From positions 186,001-250,000 of the forward strand of contig NZ_PYUD01000002.1 of the NCBI RefSeq assembly GCF_003028575.1: DNA of 64,000 nucleotides, given 5' to 3'. Position numbers and translations under genes: made by a program. Source of the DNA: Halomonas urumqiensis. GTDB lineage: Bacteria > Pseudomonadota > Gammaproteobacteria > Pseudomonadales > Halomonadaceae. Positions 8,296-17,757 of this stretch are shown one piece after another (position 1 is the first letter of the stretch; every line of letters starts with the position of its first letter). Under the pieces are notes generated by a model. It saw only the letters and a list, made by a program, of their open reading frames with translations. It had not been told where the DNA came from and made no database searches.

Positions 8296-8781
8296 ATGAG
8301 TGTCGTGAGAGCGAACACCTACTTCCTGGTCGCACTGACGGGTGCCATTACCTTCTTGATATTCTGGTTCGCCCAGGATGAGAACTGGCGTCGGCCGAGC
8401 GCCGCCTGGCCAGAGACCATCCTGTATGGCATCGCCATCTTCAGTGTCATCCTGCTGGTGCAGGGGTTGATGCTGAAGCGCAAGGACGAGATTTTCTCCG
8501 AAGGAAGCAAGGTACGCATACTGCTCGCTTGCATCGCCTTGCTGGCGTGGAGCCTGTTGGTCCATACGCTGGGCTTTGTCGTCGGAAGTGTGCTGGCCTT
8601 TACGCTGATGGCGTTCTACGTGGCCAAGGTGGAAAAGAAGGTGTCGCCAGAAGCGGCGGTAGACATGACCAAGGGTAAGGCCGGTTTTTGGTTGGTGATG
8701 ATCTGGGTCGAGATACTCATCCTCTACTACGTCTTTTCCGAAGTCCTGCTGGTGCCGCTTCCGGAGGGTCTATTTTTCTGA
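8296..8781 (+). CDS. tctB: Tripartite tricarboxylate transporter small membrane subunit (TctB)
   Basis: A 161-residue protein with four predicted helices, the size and topology of TctB. ATG 8296 is chosen because AAGGAG (8282-8287) sits 8 nt before it; GTG 8287 and ATG 8290 lie in or at the end of that motif. It is 5 bp after tctA, so the two are co-transcribed. It completes the transporter. Confidence 0.85.
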   Translation: MSVVRANTYFLVALTGAITFLIFWFAQDENWRRPSAAWPETILYGIAIFSVILLVQGLMLKRKDEIFSEGSKVRILLACIALLAWSLLVHTLGFVVGSVLAFTLMAFYVAKVEKKVSPEAAVDMTKGKAGFWLVMIWVEILILYYVFSEVLLVPLPEGLFF

Positions 8782-8823
8782 TCGCCAAAGAATCATTCCC
8801 GAAGGCCAATGAACCAACAAAAA

Positions 8824-9969
8824 TCAAAGATCGACGTTACTTGGCCCTGTCACAGGCGCAGTGGCCATTTCATACGGAGGATCGGCCACCTCCCATCCAT
8901 CACGCCCCGCCTGCTTGATTCGATACAGCGCTGCATCGGCGGCGGCATAGGCATCCTCGAATTCCATGTCCGCGGGGCGGAACCACACACCACCGACACT
9001 CAGCGTCACGATAGCGCCTATCGGCGAGGCAGGGTGCTCGATCGCCTGGCGGTGCACGGCGTCGACCAGATCGGCGCAACGCTTACGCAGAATCGCGCGC
9101 GAGCGGCAGCTCACCAGCACTGCAAACTCATCACCGCCCATACGATAGAGCCTGGCCTCCCCTTCCATGGAAAGTTCGATCAATCCCACCAACTTACGCA
9201 ACAGGCGGTCGCCTTCGGGATGGCCGAAGCAGTCGTTATAGGGCTTGAAATGATCGATATCGACCAATAGCAGGCCCACCATCTCATCAGGCTGCTTGGC
9301 AATCTGCTGGTGCAGGGCATTGCGGTTGCCGACCCCGGTAAGCGGATCCTGCAGTGCCTTGGCCATCCACTCCAGGGTCTCACGGGAGGCCCGCTCGGTG
9401 GCGCGCCGTTGCTTTTCATGGAACCACCAGAAGACCAGCCCCAGCAGGTAGACGATCAGTGTGCCGATCAACAGCAGCGTCTGATGATTGCGCGCCTCAT
9501 CGACGAACTCATTGACTGTCACGCTACGCTGCACCCGCTGCCCGATTTCGATATCGGTCAGACACTCAAGGACCGGTAACAGGGCTTTGGTGACCTGCCC
9601 TACCTGGGGAGAAGGCGTACTCATCAACCGGCTTTGCCAGGACTCAAGCACTGCCAGAGAGTTCTCCGTGCACGCATAGCGGTCACGATAGATTTCGATG
9701 TCCAGAAAGCCATAGGCGATTTCCAGTGACATCGACGCCGCCTCGTGGGAGGGCTCATCCTTCAGCAACTCCTCCAGCGTATCGTGTACGAATACGCGTG
9801 AGCGTGTCGCCAACTGGTGACCGGTCACGTTATCGTGCTGACTGAAGTAGCGATCGACCTCTGGCGCCACCAGCCGCATCTCGAAGATCACCAGCAGCAC
9901 CAGGGTGGAGAAACTGGCGAGGCTCAACCATAGCCAGCCGCTGCGCGACTCCCACAACCGACGAATCAC
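8824..9969 (-). CDS. Membrane-bound diguanylate cyclase
   Basis: A 381-residue protein. An N-terminal helix (about 12-30) and a second helix (about 163-183) flank a periplasmic domain of some 130 residues with no recognised fold. A cytoplasmic GGDEF domain follows from about residue 207 (DPLTGVGNRNAL; intact RMGGDEFAVL). It should make c-di-GMP from GTP. The product-inhibition RxxD motif is absent just before GGDEF (SMEGEARLYR), so feedback control may be missing. It overlaps the preceding molybdopterin-fold gene by 4 bases, suggesting that the periplasmic protein tunes the cyclase. Confidence 0.87.
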   Translation of the reverse strand: MIRRLWESRSGWLWLSLASFSTLVLLVIFEMRLVAPEVDRYFSQHDNVTGHQLATRSRVFVHDTLEELLKDEPSHEAASMSLEIAYGFLDIEIYRDRYACTENSLAVLESWQSRLMSTPSPQVGQVTKALLPVLECLTDIEIGQRVQRSVTVNEFVDEARNHQTLLLIGTLIVYLLGLVFWWFHEKQRRATERASRETLEWMAKALQDPLTGVGNRNALHQQIAKQPDEMVGLLLVDIDHFKPYNDCFGHPEGDRLLRKLVGLIELSMEGEARLYRMGGDEFAVLVSCRSRAILRKRCADLVDAVHRQAIEHPASPIGAIVTLSVGGVWFRPADMEFEDAYAAADAALYRIKQAGRDGWEVADPPYEMATAPVTGPSNVDL

Positions 9970-10454
9970 GGCGCCCCCTCGATACGCTCGATCATCCAGA
10001 TCCAGTCGTTGAACAAACGCAGGTTCTCTATATCACGCTCTCCGTAGTCGCGCTCCACCAGGCGTAGCGGGCCCTTGTCACGCAACCCGATGGCCTTGCC
10101 ATCATGGTGGGTCACCAGAACCCAATTCGTGCCGGGTAGCTCGTCGAACTCGACCGTGAAACCATCCATGGCAGTCAGCGTCAGCGCCTCGACACCGTCG
10201 CCGAAGGTGTCTCGCGCCCAGCTGTCCAGTTCATGGCCGCGAATGTCGACCTGACGACCGAGATAGGGATCGTGGAAGCGGAAGCTGACATCGGCCTGTT
10301 CGCGAAGTGCCTCCATCGACACCCAGGTGGTCTGCCCGTCCTGTTCGACCGCAATGCTCTCTGGCCAGCTTTGGCCCTGGGCCTGACCGCCGACCAGCAA
10401 GAGCCACAGACAAACCGCCAACTTCACCAGCATCACCCGCCACCCTTTTCCCAT
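9966..10454 (-). CDS. Exported molybdopterin-oxidoreductase-fold protein
   Basis: A 162-residue protein with a signal peptide (LAVCLWLLLVGGQAQGQ). The rest resembles the sulfite-oxidase-like molybdopterin-binding fold in short form: LTLTAMDGFTVEF, then DGKAIGLRDKGPLRLV, and a C-terminal DWIWMIERIE strand. No cofactor-ligating cysteine is seen in this short form, so a binding or sensing role is more likely than catalysis. ATG 10454 has GAGGTGG at a good distance. It overlaps the diguanylate cyclase gene (ATGA). This two-gene arrangement suggests a periplasmic sensor partner. Confidence 0.65.
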   Translation of the reverse strand: MGKGWRVMLVKLAVCLWLLLVGGQAQGQSWPESIAVEQDGQTTWVSMEALREQADVSFRFHDPYLGRQVDIRGHELDSWARDTFGDGVEALTLTAMDGFTVEFDELPGTNWVLVTHHDGKAIGLRDKGPLRLVERDYGERDIENLRLFNDWIWMIERIEGAP

Positions 10455-10669
10455 TGTCACCACCTCGGCCATGGATTTCACCAACACCGAGCTAATGTAG
10501 CACTTCGCCGTGCCGGAAAAAGAGCAGCGTCCAGGCCAAGCCAGGGTTCAGCGTATCTTGGGCGCCTTCCAGAGCCGAACGATCCTTCGCGTCGCTGGAA
10601 CCATTATTAGCCACGATTTACCACGGTGCGCCGGATCGCGAGGCCGGCAGATGGCCCTGGAAGGAGGTA

Positions 10670-11893
10670 TCAAACCGTGGTGGTAAGTCGCCGGCGACGC
10701 CTGGCGCGCTGCACCATGCGATACCTCGAGCGGATCTCGTCACGCTCCATGTAGCAGCCCTGCAGCCAGCGGTGGCCGCTGGTGCCTTCGAAGGCGTCAC
10801 GGGCGTGCAGCAGCCGGCGGTTGTCGAAGATCACCAGGTCGCCGGGCTGGTAGGTGAAGCGGATGGCGAAGTCCGGCTCGCAGAGCATCCGCTGCAGGGT
10901 CATCAGTGCCTCATAGGCTGGCTCGACCTCCTCGAAGGGGGCCTGCAGCGGGCCGCGCAGGAAGTCGGCGATGCGCACTTCGAGCAGCTCGCCGCGCTCA
11001 TCGAGGCGAATCATCGGCGAGTACCAGACGTAGTCGGTGGTCCTGGCGGTGTTGGCGTAGCACCAGCGCACCCGGGTCAGGGTGGCGAAGGCGTCGGGGT
11101 CGCGCTGGCGCAGGGCCTCGGCCACGGCGAAGCCGTCAAGCATCACTGCCTGGCCACCTTCCACGCTGTTCTCCAGGCAGTGCAGCATCTGCAAGCCAGG
11201 GTGATATTCGCGGGTCGGCAGGTCGGTGTGCGGCGGCAGGGCGATGGAGGTGTAGGCGTTGGAGTCCGGGTCAGGCTTCGCCTTGACGTCGAACAGCAGG
11301 CCGAAGTTGGTGGGACGGACCGGGCCAATACGCCGGGCGATGGCCTCCAGCGAACCGGGTTCCGTGGGCAGGCCTCGCAGACGCACGAGGCCCTTGCCCA
11401 GCACACTCTCCAGGGCCGGGGCGAGGATCGCTTCCTCGGCTTCGCCCGCAGGCTCCGTATCCAGCAGGCCGCTGGCATCGAGGCTGTCGGGGCATTCGCC
11501 GGGGCCACCGTGCCAGAGCGTCACCGGCACCAGCGGCGCCTCGGGATCCCCGGCGTTGTCGTAGTCATGAGCGCGCAACCAGCCGGGGTGGAAGCGCAGG
11601 CGGCGATCCTCCGGGGCGAAGGTCACCCACAGCGCGCCGGCGGCGTCGATCTCGGCGCCTTCGATCTCCGGCCAGCCGGGCAGGCTGGAGAGGTCGAGGA
11701 TTCGCTCGCGGGTGGCCGGGTTCACGGTGGTCTCGTCGGCGGCGTTCTCGCGCAGCCAGATGCTGTGATAGCGGCTTTCGCGGCCGTCGCTCCAGCGCAC
11801 CGTCACCAGGCGCGGCGTAAAGGATACCCGCTCGAGCTCGGCCTCGACGGGCCAGGCGTCGTAGTCGGGCGTCAGGGGGAGTTGTGTGGTCAT
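10670..11893 (-). CDS. Gamma-butyrobetaine hydroxylase-like Fe(II)/2-oxoglutarate oxygenase
   Basis: A 407-residue protein of the BBOX/TauD superfamily. The N-terminal gamma-butyrobetaine-hydroxylase domain (VTVRWSDGRESRYHSIWLRE) is followed by the jelly-roll catalytic domain with HTD (in LPPHTDLPTREYHPG), the distal iron His in NRRLLHARDAFEG and an Arg in GHRWLQGCYMERD. It probably hydroxylates gamma-butyrobetaine to L-carnitine, feeding the cdh genes. ATG 11893 has AAGGAGG 6 nt upstream. It lies 80 bp downstream of the CdhR-like regulator on the same strand. A related substrate such as trimethyllysine is a weaker alternative. Confidence 0.85.
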   Translation of the reverse strand: MTTQLPLTPDYDAWPVEAELERVSFTPRLVTVRWSDGRESRYHSIWLRENAADETTVNPATRERILDLSSLPGWPEIEGAEIDAAGALWVTFAPEDRRLRFHPGWLRAHDYDNAGDPEAPLVPVTLWHGGPGECPDSLDASGLLDTEPAGEAEEAILAPALESVLGKGLVRLRGLPTEPGSLEAIARRIGPVRPTNFGLLFDVKAKPDPDSNAYTSIALPPHTDLPTREYHPGLQMLHCLENSVEGGQAVMLDGFAVAEALRQRDPDAFATLTRVRWCYANTARTTDYVWYSPMIRLDERGELLEVRIADFLRGPLQAPFEEVEPAYEALMTLQRMLCEPDFAIRFTYQPGDLVIFDNRRLLHARDAFEGTSGHRWLQGCYMERDEIRSRYRMVQRARRRRRLTTTV

Positions 11894-11972
11894 CGTGGCC
11901 TCCTTGGCGTTTTGTGTCACCGCCTAGGGTGCCAGTGCAGCGGTCGTGAATCGCGGCGGGATTCGACGCTGA

Positions 11973-12941
11973 CTATGCACGATTCGACAGTGCCTGCCGG
12001 CGCAGCCGGCTGGGGGTGAGGCCATGGCGGCGCCGGAAGGCACGGGTGAAGCTGGAGGCCGAGGCGAAACCACAGGCCAGGGCGATCTCCATGACCCCGT
12101 GCGGCGTCTCGCGCAGTAGCCGGTGGGCATGGTCCAGGCGCCGGGCCAGGTAGGCCTGCTGAGGTGAGAGCTGCAGGTGGCGAGCGAACAGGCGCTCCAG
12201 GCGGCGCCAGGAGATGCCGAGTTCGTCCGCCAGCTCGCGAATGCCCAGCGGCGACTCCAGGTTGGCCTCCATCAGGGCGATGGCGTGCAGCAGCAGTGGC
12301 TCCTGGGGAAGCAAGCGTTCGCGCTGGCGGCTGGACGGCCGGCGACCCTCATCATGGATCAGCTGGTCGCGCACCTGGGCGGCCAGGTCGTCGCCATGCC
12401 GACGCCGGATCAGATCGAGGCTCATGTCGATGGCCGCGCTGCCGCCGGCGCAGGAAAACCCCTCGGCGGTGACCTCATAGACCGATTCCACGGCATCGAC
12501 CCTGGGAAAGCGGGCGCGGAAATCGGGGAGACACTCCCAGTGCAGGGTCACCGTCCGGTCATCGAGCAGACCGGCGGCGGCCAACGCATAGCAGCCGGTA
12601 TCCATGCCACCGAGCACACAGCCATCGGCGGCGCGGGCCTGCAGCCAGCCGACCAGTTCGCCATCGATGCTGCTGTCAGGCTCGAAGCTGGCGCAGACCG
12701 CCAGGCTCGGCACGTGGGGCATCTCATGCAGGGCGTAGCCGGCGGCCAGGGTCATGCCGTTAGAGGCCACGACCGGCTTGCCGTCGCGGCTGATCAGGTC
12801 CCACTCGAACAGCGTCTGGCCGCCGATGCGGTTGGCGATGCGCAGCGGCTCGATGGCCGAGAAGAACGCCACCATGGCGAAGCGCGGCAGCAACAGGAAG
12901 CCGATGCGTTCAGGTGCGGTATCAGGGGGCTGGAGTCTCAT
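11973..12941 (-). CDS. cdhR: GlxA-family AraC regulator, CdhR-like
   Basis: A 322-residue regulator. Residues 1-180 are a DJ-1/PfpI-like sensor domain ([38 protein letters not shown]). Residues about 215-318 hold two AraC helix-turn-helix motifs ([39 protein letters not shown]). ATG 12941 is chosen by alignment with the paralogue at 15562 (both begin MRL and reach GFLLLPRF after about 15 residues); GTG 12962 is an alternative. Divergent placement from cdhCAB matches CdhR of Pseudomonas aeruginosa, which activates carnitine catabolism. Confidence 0.82.
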   Translation of the reverse strand: MRLQPPDTAPERIGFLLLPRFAMVAFFSAIEPLRIANRIGGQTLFEWDLISRDGKPVVASNGMTLAAGYALHEMPHVPSLAVCASFEPDSSIDGELVGWLQARAADGCVLGGMDTGCYALAAAGLLDDRTVTLHWECLPDFRARFPRVDAVESVYEVTAEGFSCAGGSAAIDMSLDLIRRRHGDDLAAQVRDQLIHDEGRRPSSRQRERLLPQEPLLLHAIALMEANLESPLGIRELADELGISWRRLERLFARHLQLSPQQAYLARRLDHAHRLLRETPHGVMEIALACGFASASSFTRAFRRRHGLTPSRLRRQALSNRA

Positions 12942-13032
12942 GATCCGGGCAGGATACACCACGCGCCGGCCCAGGGGGCGCCTCGTGGCAAGGTGGCGGC
13001 ACCATGGGCCAAGTCACCGCCCGCCCCCTAAT

Positions 13033-13056
13033 TGTCGTATCAAGTTTATATGTCGT
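13033..13056. promoter_or_regulatory. Direct repeat in the cdhR/cdhC promoter region
   Basis: TGTCGT occurs at 13033 and 13051 in the same orientation, 18 bp apart, within the AT-richer part of the divergent promoter. Such spacing suits an AraC-type activator, but the repeats are short. Confidence 0.3.
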
Positions 13057-13176
13057 CGTTTAGAGTCAAAATCTCGCGCCGGTATGGCACCACACTGTGG
13101 GTACTCAGTCCTCGTCCCACCGGTCATGCGCACCGCGGGACGTCTGTACACGATACCGTACCCCAGGAGACCGACC

Positions 13177-14097
13177 GTGAACCGCAATGTGATCCTGACC
13201 TGTGCCGTCACTGGCGCCGGCGATACCGCCGGCAAGAACCCCAACGTACCGGTCACGCCCCGGCAGATCGCCGATGACTGCATCGCCGCGGCCAAGGCCG
13301 GCGCCAGCGTTGCCCACATCCACGTGCGCGACCCCGAGACCGGCGGCATCAGCCACTCCACCGAGCACTTCCGCGAGGTGATGGAGCGGGTCCGCGACGC
13401 GGATACCGACATCGTCATGAACATCACCGCCGGTGGCGGCGGCGACTGGATCCCCGACGCCGAGGACCCGACCCGCGGCGGCCCGGGCACCGATATCCAG
13501 ACTCCGGCGGAACGCCACGCGCCGGTCGGCGAGCTCTTGCCGGAGCTGTGCACCCTGGATTGCGGGAGCCTCAACTTCGGCGACATGGTCTACGTCAATC
13601 CCGCCGACTGGCTGCGCGAGCACGCCCGCCTGGTGCAGGCCGCCGGGGTCAAGCCCGAACTCGAGTGCTTCGACCTGGGCCACGTCTGGTTCGCCCGCCA
13701 GCTGCAGCAGGAAGGCCTGCTCGACGGCACCCCCCTCTACCAGCTCTGCCTGGGCATCCCCTGGGGGGCCGAGGCCGACCCCGAGACCATGCTGGCCATG
13801 CGCAACAAGCTGCCGGCGGGCGCCAACTGGGCGGCCTTCGGCATCGGTCGTCACCAGATGCCCATGGTCGCCCAGGCGATGCTGCTGGGCGGCCACGCCC
13901 GGGTCGGCCTGGAGGACAACCTCTACCTGAAGAAGGGCGTGATGGCGACCAACGCCCAACTGGTCGAGAAGGCCGGTACCCTCATCGAGAACCTCGGTGG
14001 ACGCGTCATGACCCCGGCCGAGACCCGCGCGCACCTGTCGCTGCGTGACCCTGACACCGGCCAGATCGCTACCAACGCCGCGGGAGGTGAGGCATGA
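13177..14097 (+). CDS. cdhC: 3-dehydrocarnitine cleavage enzyme (BKACE/DUF849)
   Basis: A 306-residue TIM-barrel enzyme of the beta-keto acid cleavage family. The zinc-binding [11 protein letters not shown] is at about residues 47-57. Other family segments are [40 protein letters not shown] and [11 protein letters not shown]. It should cleave 3-dehydrocarnitine with acetyl-CoA into acetoacetate and betainyl-CoA. The start is GTG 13177 with AGGAGA 7 nt upstream; the longer frame has no family similarity. It overlaps cdhA by 4 bases. Gene order cdhC-cdhA-cdhB matches P. aeruginosa. Confidence 0.9.
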   Translation: MNRNVILTCAVTGAGDTAGKNPNVPVTPRQIADDCIAAAKAGASVAHIHVRDPETGGISHSTEHFREVMERVRDADTDIVMNITAGGGGDWIPDAEDPTRGGPGTDIQTPAERHAPVGELLPELCTLDCGSLNFGDMVYVNPADWLREHARLVQAAGVKPELECFDLGHVWFARQLQQEGLLDGTPLYQLCLGIPWGAEADPETMLAMRNKLPAGANWAAFGIGRHQMPMVAQAMLLGGHARVGLEDNLYLKKGVMATNAQLVEKAGTLIENLGGRVMTPAETRAHLSLRDPDTGQIATNAAGGEA

Positions 14098-15050
14098 GCC
14101 ACCAACTCTCCGTCATCGGTACCGGCGTCATCGGCAACGGCTGGATCGCCCGGGCACTGGCCAACGGCTGGGACGTGGTCGCCTTCGACCCGGACCCGGC
14201 AGCCAAAGCACGCACCCGCGCCTTCGTCGATAACGCTTGGCCGTCTCTCCAAAGGCGGGGGCTCGCCGAGGGCGCCGACCCTGCGCGGCTGACCTTTGTC
14301 GAAAGCCTCGAGGCAGCGGTGGCCGGTGCCGGCCTGATCCAGGAGAACGTGCCCGAGCGCCTCGCGCTCAAGCGCGAGATCCTCGCCGCCATCGACGCCG
14401 CGGCGGCACCGGACGCGATCATCGGCTCCTCGACCTCCGGCTTCAAGCCGAGCGACCTGCAGCAGGCATGCACGAACGCGCCTGGACGGGTGATCGTTGC
14501 CCACCCCTTCAACCCGGTCTATCTGCTGCCGCTGGTGGAGCTGGTAGGGGGCGAGGTCACCCAGCCCGGCCAGATCGAGCAGGCCCAGGCACGCTACCGG
14601 GAGCTGGCCATGCGCCCGCTGGTGGTGCGCCGGGAGATCGAGGGACATATCGCCGACCGCCTCATGGAAGCCCTGTGGCGGGAAGCCTTGCATCTGGTCA
14701 ACGACGGCGTGGCCACCACCGAGGAGATCGATGCCGCGGTGATCTACGGCTGTGGGCTGCGCTGGTCGCTGATGGGCACCTTCCTGACCTTCCATCTGGC
14801 GGGCGGCGATGCCGGCATGCGCCACATGCTGGAGCAGTTCGGCCCGGCGCTGAAACTTCCCTGGACGAAGCTCGAGGCACCGGAGCTCACCAATGAGCTG
14901 ATCGACAAGGTGGTGGAGGGCTGCGAGCATCAGGCTGCGGGGCGCTCGGTCGCCGAGCTGGACCGCCGTCGCGACGACTTCCTGGTGGAGATGCTCGACC
15001 TGGTGCAGAAATACTGGCCCGAAGCCGAAGGCCTGGAGGGGCGCATCTGA
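14094..15050 (+). CDS. cdhA: L-carnitine 3-dehydrogenase
   Basis: A 318-residue member of the 3-hydroxyacyl-CoA dehydrogenase-like family. The Rossmann nucleotide motif [11 protein letters not shown] is at residues 7-17, followed by the acidic FDPDP loop. The catalytic region contains [13 protein letters not shown] and [15 protein letters not shown] with its conserved His. It oxidises L-carnitine to 3-dehydrocarnitine with NAD+. Translation is coupled to cdhC (ATGA overlap) and to cdhB (1-base overlap), giving a tight three-gene operon. Confidence 0.92.
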   Translation: MSHQLSVIGTGVIGNGWIARALANGWDVVAFDPDPAAKARTRAFVDNAWPSLQRRGLAEGADPARLTFVESLEAAVAGAGLIQENVPERLALKREILAAIDAAAAPDAIIGSSTSGFKPSDLQQACTNAPGRVIVAHPFNPVYLLPLVELVGGEVTQPGQIEQAQARYRELAMRPLVVRREIEGHIADRLMEALWREALHLVNDGVATTEEIDAAVIYGCGLRWSLMGTFLTFHLAGGDAGMRHMLEQFGPALKLPWTKLEAPELTNELIDKVVEGCEHQAAGRSVAELDRRRDDFLVEMLDLVQKYWPEAEGLEGRI

Positions 15051-15508
15051 TGCCGTTACTGGAAACCCGGGTGGCGCCCGGCTGGGTCGATTACAACGGC
15101 CACATGAACGATGCCGAGTACGCCAGGGTCTTCTCCCTGGCCGTGGAGGCGCTGATGGACGCCATCGGCCTCGACGAGGCCGGCCGGCGCCGCCACCACT
15201 ACACGCTCTACACGCTGGAGACCCACCTCTGCTACCGGCGCGAGGCCCACGAAGGCCAACCGCTGGCGGTCGAGGCGACACTCCTCGACCGTGATGCCAA
15301 GCGCCTGCACGTGTTCTTCGAGATGCACGATGCCGAGGGCACGCTGCTGGCCACCAGCGAGCAGATGTTGATGGGCATGAATCAGGGCAGTGGCAGGCCC
15401 GAGGCCTTTCCCGAGCCGGTCGCCGAGGCCGTTGCCGCCCTGCCCGACGCGCCGTCCGGAGACTGGCCGCCGCTCGCCGGACGGCGTATCGGCATTCGGC
15501 GCGCCTGA
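15050..15508 (+). CDS. cdhB: Betainyl-CoA thioesterase
   Basis: A 152-residue hot-dog-fold thioesterase. WVDYNGHMNDAEYARVFS near the N-terminus is the 4HBT-type active-site helix region. It should hydrolyse betainyl-CoA to glycine betaine and CoA, the last step of carnitine breakdown. It overlaps the cdhA stop by one base and ends 53 bp before the convergent regulator gene. Confidence 0.85.
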   Translation: MPLLETRVAPGWVDYNGHMNDAEYARVFSLAVEALMDAIGLDEAGRRRHHYTLYTLETHLCYRREAHEGQPLAVEATLLDRDAKRLHVFFEMHDAEGTLLATSEQMLMGMNQGSGRPEAFPEPVAEAVAALPDAPSGDWPPLAGRRIGIRRA

Positions 15509-15561
15509 GCGCCGGCGAGCCAGGGATTCGAACCGCCGGCCTTTCCGGTCAACGGGGATCG

Positions 15562-16533
15562 TCAGTCGGCGGCCTGGCGGCGCACTTCCCGGGGAGACAG
15601 GCCGTAGCGGGTCCTGAAGGCACGCGAGAAGCTGGAGCCCGACGTGAAGCCGCACGCCAGCCCCACCGAGAGGATTTCCCTATCGGACTCGCGCAGCAGG
15701 TGCCAGGCGCGCTCCAGCCGCAAGTGCAGATACCACTCGCGGGGCGTCGTCCCGAGGGTCTGCTCGAAGAGTCGCTGCAGCTGTCTTGGCGAGAGGCCGC
15801 TGCGGCGCGCCACCTCGCTCAGCGGTAGCGCCACCTCCTGATGCCGCTCCATCAGCGAGATGGCCTCCACCAGACGTCGATTGTGGATGCCCAGCCGCCG
15901 GGCCAGCGACATGCGCTGCTGGTCGCTACGGGTACGCATCCGCTCGTGCACCAGCTGTTCCGACACATCGATGGCCAGGCGCGACCCGTGGCGACGCGCG
16001 ATCACCTCGAGGGCCATGTCCATGGCCGCCGCTCCTCCCGCACAGGAGAAACGCCGCTCGCCGAGTTCGAATAGCTCGTCGGACGTCTCGATGCCCGGGA
16101 AACGCTCCTGAAAGGCCGGCAGGCTTTCCCAGTGCAGGGTGACGCGCTCGCCATCCAGAAGCCCCGCCTCGGCCAGCAGGAAGCCCCCCGTATCGATTCC
16201 CCCCAGCACGCAGTTGGCCTGGTCCAGTCGATGCAGCCAGGCCATCAGGGGGCGGCTCAAGGCCTGCTCGGGGCCGAAGCCGCTGCACACCGCCAGCGAC
16301 GGTAGGTGATGCACCTCGCCGATGGCGCAATCCGCCAGCAGGGTCATGCCGTTGGATGCCGTGACCGGCTGGCCATCCTCGCTGATCAACGTCCAGTCGA
16401 ACAGCGGGCGCGCCGCGATTCGATTGGCGATCCGCAACGGCTCGACCGCCGAGAAGAATGCCATCATCGAGAATCGCGGCAGCAACAGAAACCCCACGGT
16501 TTCAGGCAACAGCCCTTGATAATCAAGGCGCAA
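15562..16533 (-). CDS. GlxA-family AraC regulator, second paralogue
   Basis: A 323-residue DJ-1/PfpI plus AraC regulator close to the CdhR-like protein: [45 protein letters not shown], and helix-turn-helix motifs LSEVARRSGLSPRQLQRLFEQ and ILSVGLACGFTSGSSFSRAF. The start is TTG 16533, supported by GGAGGT 8 nt upstream and by alignment with the paralogue. It stands alone between cdhB and the next regulator. It probably senses glycine betaine, dimethylglycine or carnitine, as GbdR/CdhR/SouR-type regulators do; which ligand cannot be told. Confidence 0.82.
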   Translation of the reverse strand: MRLDYQGLLPETVGFLLLPRFSMMAFFSAVEPLRIANRIAARPLFDWTLISEDGQPVTASNGMTLLADCAIGEVHHLPSLAVCSGFGPEQALSRPLMAWLHRLDQANCVLGGIDTGGFLLAEAGLLDGERVTLHWESLPAFQERFPGIETSDELFELGERRFSCAGGAAAMDMALEVIARRHGSRLAIDVSEQLVHERMRTRSDQQRMSLARRLGIHNRRLVEAISLMERHQEVALPLSEVARRSGLSPRQLQRLFEQTLGTTPREWYLHLRLERAWHLLRESDREILSVGLACGFTSGSSFSRAFRTRYGLSPREVRRQAAD

Positions 16534-16617
16534 CGTCAGCCACCTCCGTTCGCCTGCCCACCCTCGCAGATCCAGGGGTGGCCTGGCGGGGTCGACCCTC
16601 GGGCAACATGGCTCCCC

Positions 16618-17655
16618 TCATGCCACACTCCCTTCACGAGGGAGGATGGCACCGCTGCCGCGGTCGGCGGTGATGCTGGGCGCCTCACCGAAACGGCTCC
16701 GGTAGGCCCGGGTGAAGTGCGCCGGCTGGGTGAACCCGGTGGCCAGGGCCGCCTCGGTCACCTGGCAGCGGCTATCCGCCAGCAGCTGGCGCGCGCGGTC
16801 GAGGCGCATGCCCAGGTAGCATTGCTGTGGGCTCTCGCCGAAATGGCGCTGGAAGAGTCGTGCCAGCTGCCGCTGGGACTGCCCGGCGAGCCGACACACC
16901 TCGGGGACCGGCAGCGCCTGGGCCAGGTTGGCTTCCATGGTGGCCAACGCCCGCACCACACTGCGTGGCAGCTCCTGGTAACGGTGTCGTTGATCGCTGC
17001 CACCGTCGCCACGCGCCCGCTCGTGAACCAGCTGTCGCCCCACGGCGTCGGCCAGCGCCGGTCCATAGGCTTGCTCGATCCACTCCAGCATCATGTCGAT
17101 GCTCGCCGCGCCGCCCGAGCCGGTCAGTCGCGTGGCATCGAATTCGAAGCGCGCCGGGCTGATCTCCAGCTCCGGGAACTCGAGACGAAAGGCCGGCACG
17201 CTCTCCCAGTGCAATGCCACCCGGTGCCCCTCCAGCACCCCGGCCCGGGCCAGGATGAAGGGCGCGGTATCCAGGCCGCCCAGCCAACCGCCGTGGGCGG
17301 CGATGCGCCGCAGCACGGCGCGATCCTGGAAGCTCACCGTCGCCTCCGCCTCATAGGAGGAGACGACCATCAGGCGCGTCATGTCCTCCAGCGACTCCAG
17401 CGCGCCGTCGACGTCGATGCGGACGCCGTTGCTGGCCACCACCGCTTCACCGTCCGCCGAGAGAAGCCGCCAGGCGAACAGGTTGCGGCCAAAGCGATTG
17501 GCCACGCGCAGCGGCTCCAGCAGGCAGAACAGGGTCAGCATGGAGAAGCGGGGTACCAGCCATACGTTGAGGGTATGTTCGGCCTGCTCCGGGGTCAGCA
17601 GGGGGGGTGAGTCAGGGCGCGGGTAGGGCCACGCAGCGTTGGCATCGTCGGTCAT
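16618..17655 (-). CDS. GlxA-family AraC regulator, third paralogue
   Basis: A 345-residue regulator of the same architecture: HTLNVWLVPRFSMLTLFCLLEP sensor start, LTGSGGAASIDMMLEW, and C-terminal helix-turn-helix segments VPEVCRLAGQSQRQLARLFQ and VTEAALATGFTQPAHFTRAYR. The Cys found in SCAGG of its two paralogues is replaced (GSGGA). ATG 17655 is chosen because longer starts (to 17811) would run into the divergent oxygenase gene; no strong ribosome site is visible. Divergent position and adjacent direct repeats mark it as the likely regulator of the operon beginning at 17758. Confidence 0.8.
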   Translation of the reverse strand: MTDDANAAWPYPRPDSPPLLTPEQAEHTLNVWLVPRFSMLTLFCLLEPLRVANRFGRNLFAWRLLSADGEAVVASNGVRIDVDGALESLEDMTRLMVVSSYEAEATVSFQDRAVLRRIAAHGGWLGGLDTAPFILARAGVLEGHRVALHWESVPAFRLEFPELEISPARFEFDATRLTGSGGAASIDMMLEWIEQAYGPALADAVGRQLVHERARGDGGSDQRHRYQELPRSVVRALATMEANLAQALPVPEVCRLAGQSQRQLARLFQRHFGESPQQCYLGMRLDRARQLLADSRCQVTEAALATGFTQPAHFTRAYRSRFGEAPSITADRGSGAILPREGSVA

Positions 17656-17692
17656 GGCCAATAGAATCAAGCCTACGGCCAATTTAATCAAG
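17656..17692. promoter_or_regulatory. Two 16-bp direct repeats, likely AraC-type operator
   Basis: GGCCAATAGAATCAAG (17656-17671) and GGCCAATTTAATCAAG (17677-17692) match at 14 of 16 positions and repeat every 21 bp, two helical turns. They sit between the third GlxA regulator (start 17655) and the operon starting at 17758. Tandem same-orientation sites are how AraC-family dimers usually bind. Confidence 0.65.
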
Positions 17693-17757
17693 TCATGTTC
17701 TGCGGGTAGGGGTAGTGTGAAACGCAACCCCGTAGCAGAGTCCGTGGAGATGCCGCC

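Noticed and set aside
15510..15545. tRNA T-arm-like string GGTTCGAATCC on the minus strand after cdhB
   Set aside because: The bases on each side do not form a 5-bp T stem, and no acceptor, D or anticodon arms can be built; treated as chance or an unrecognisable relic.
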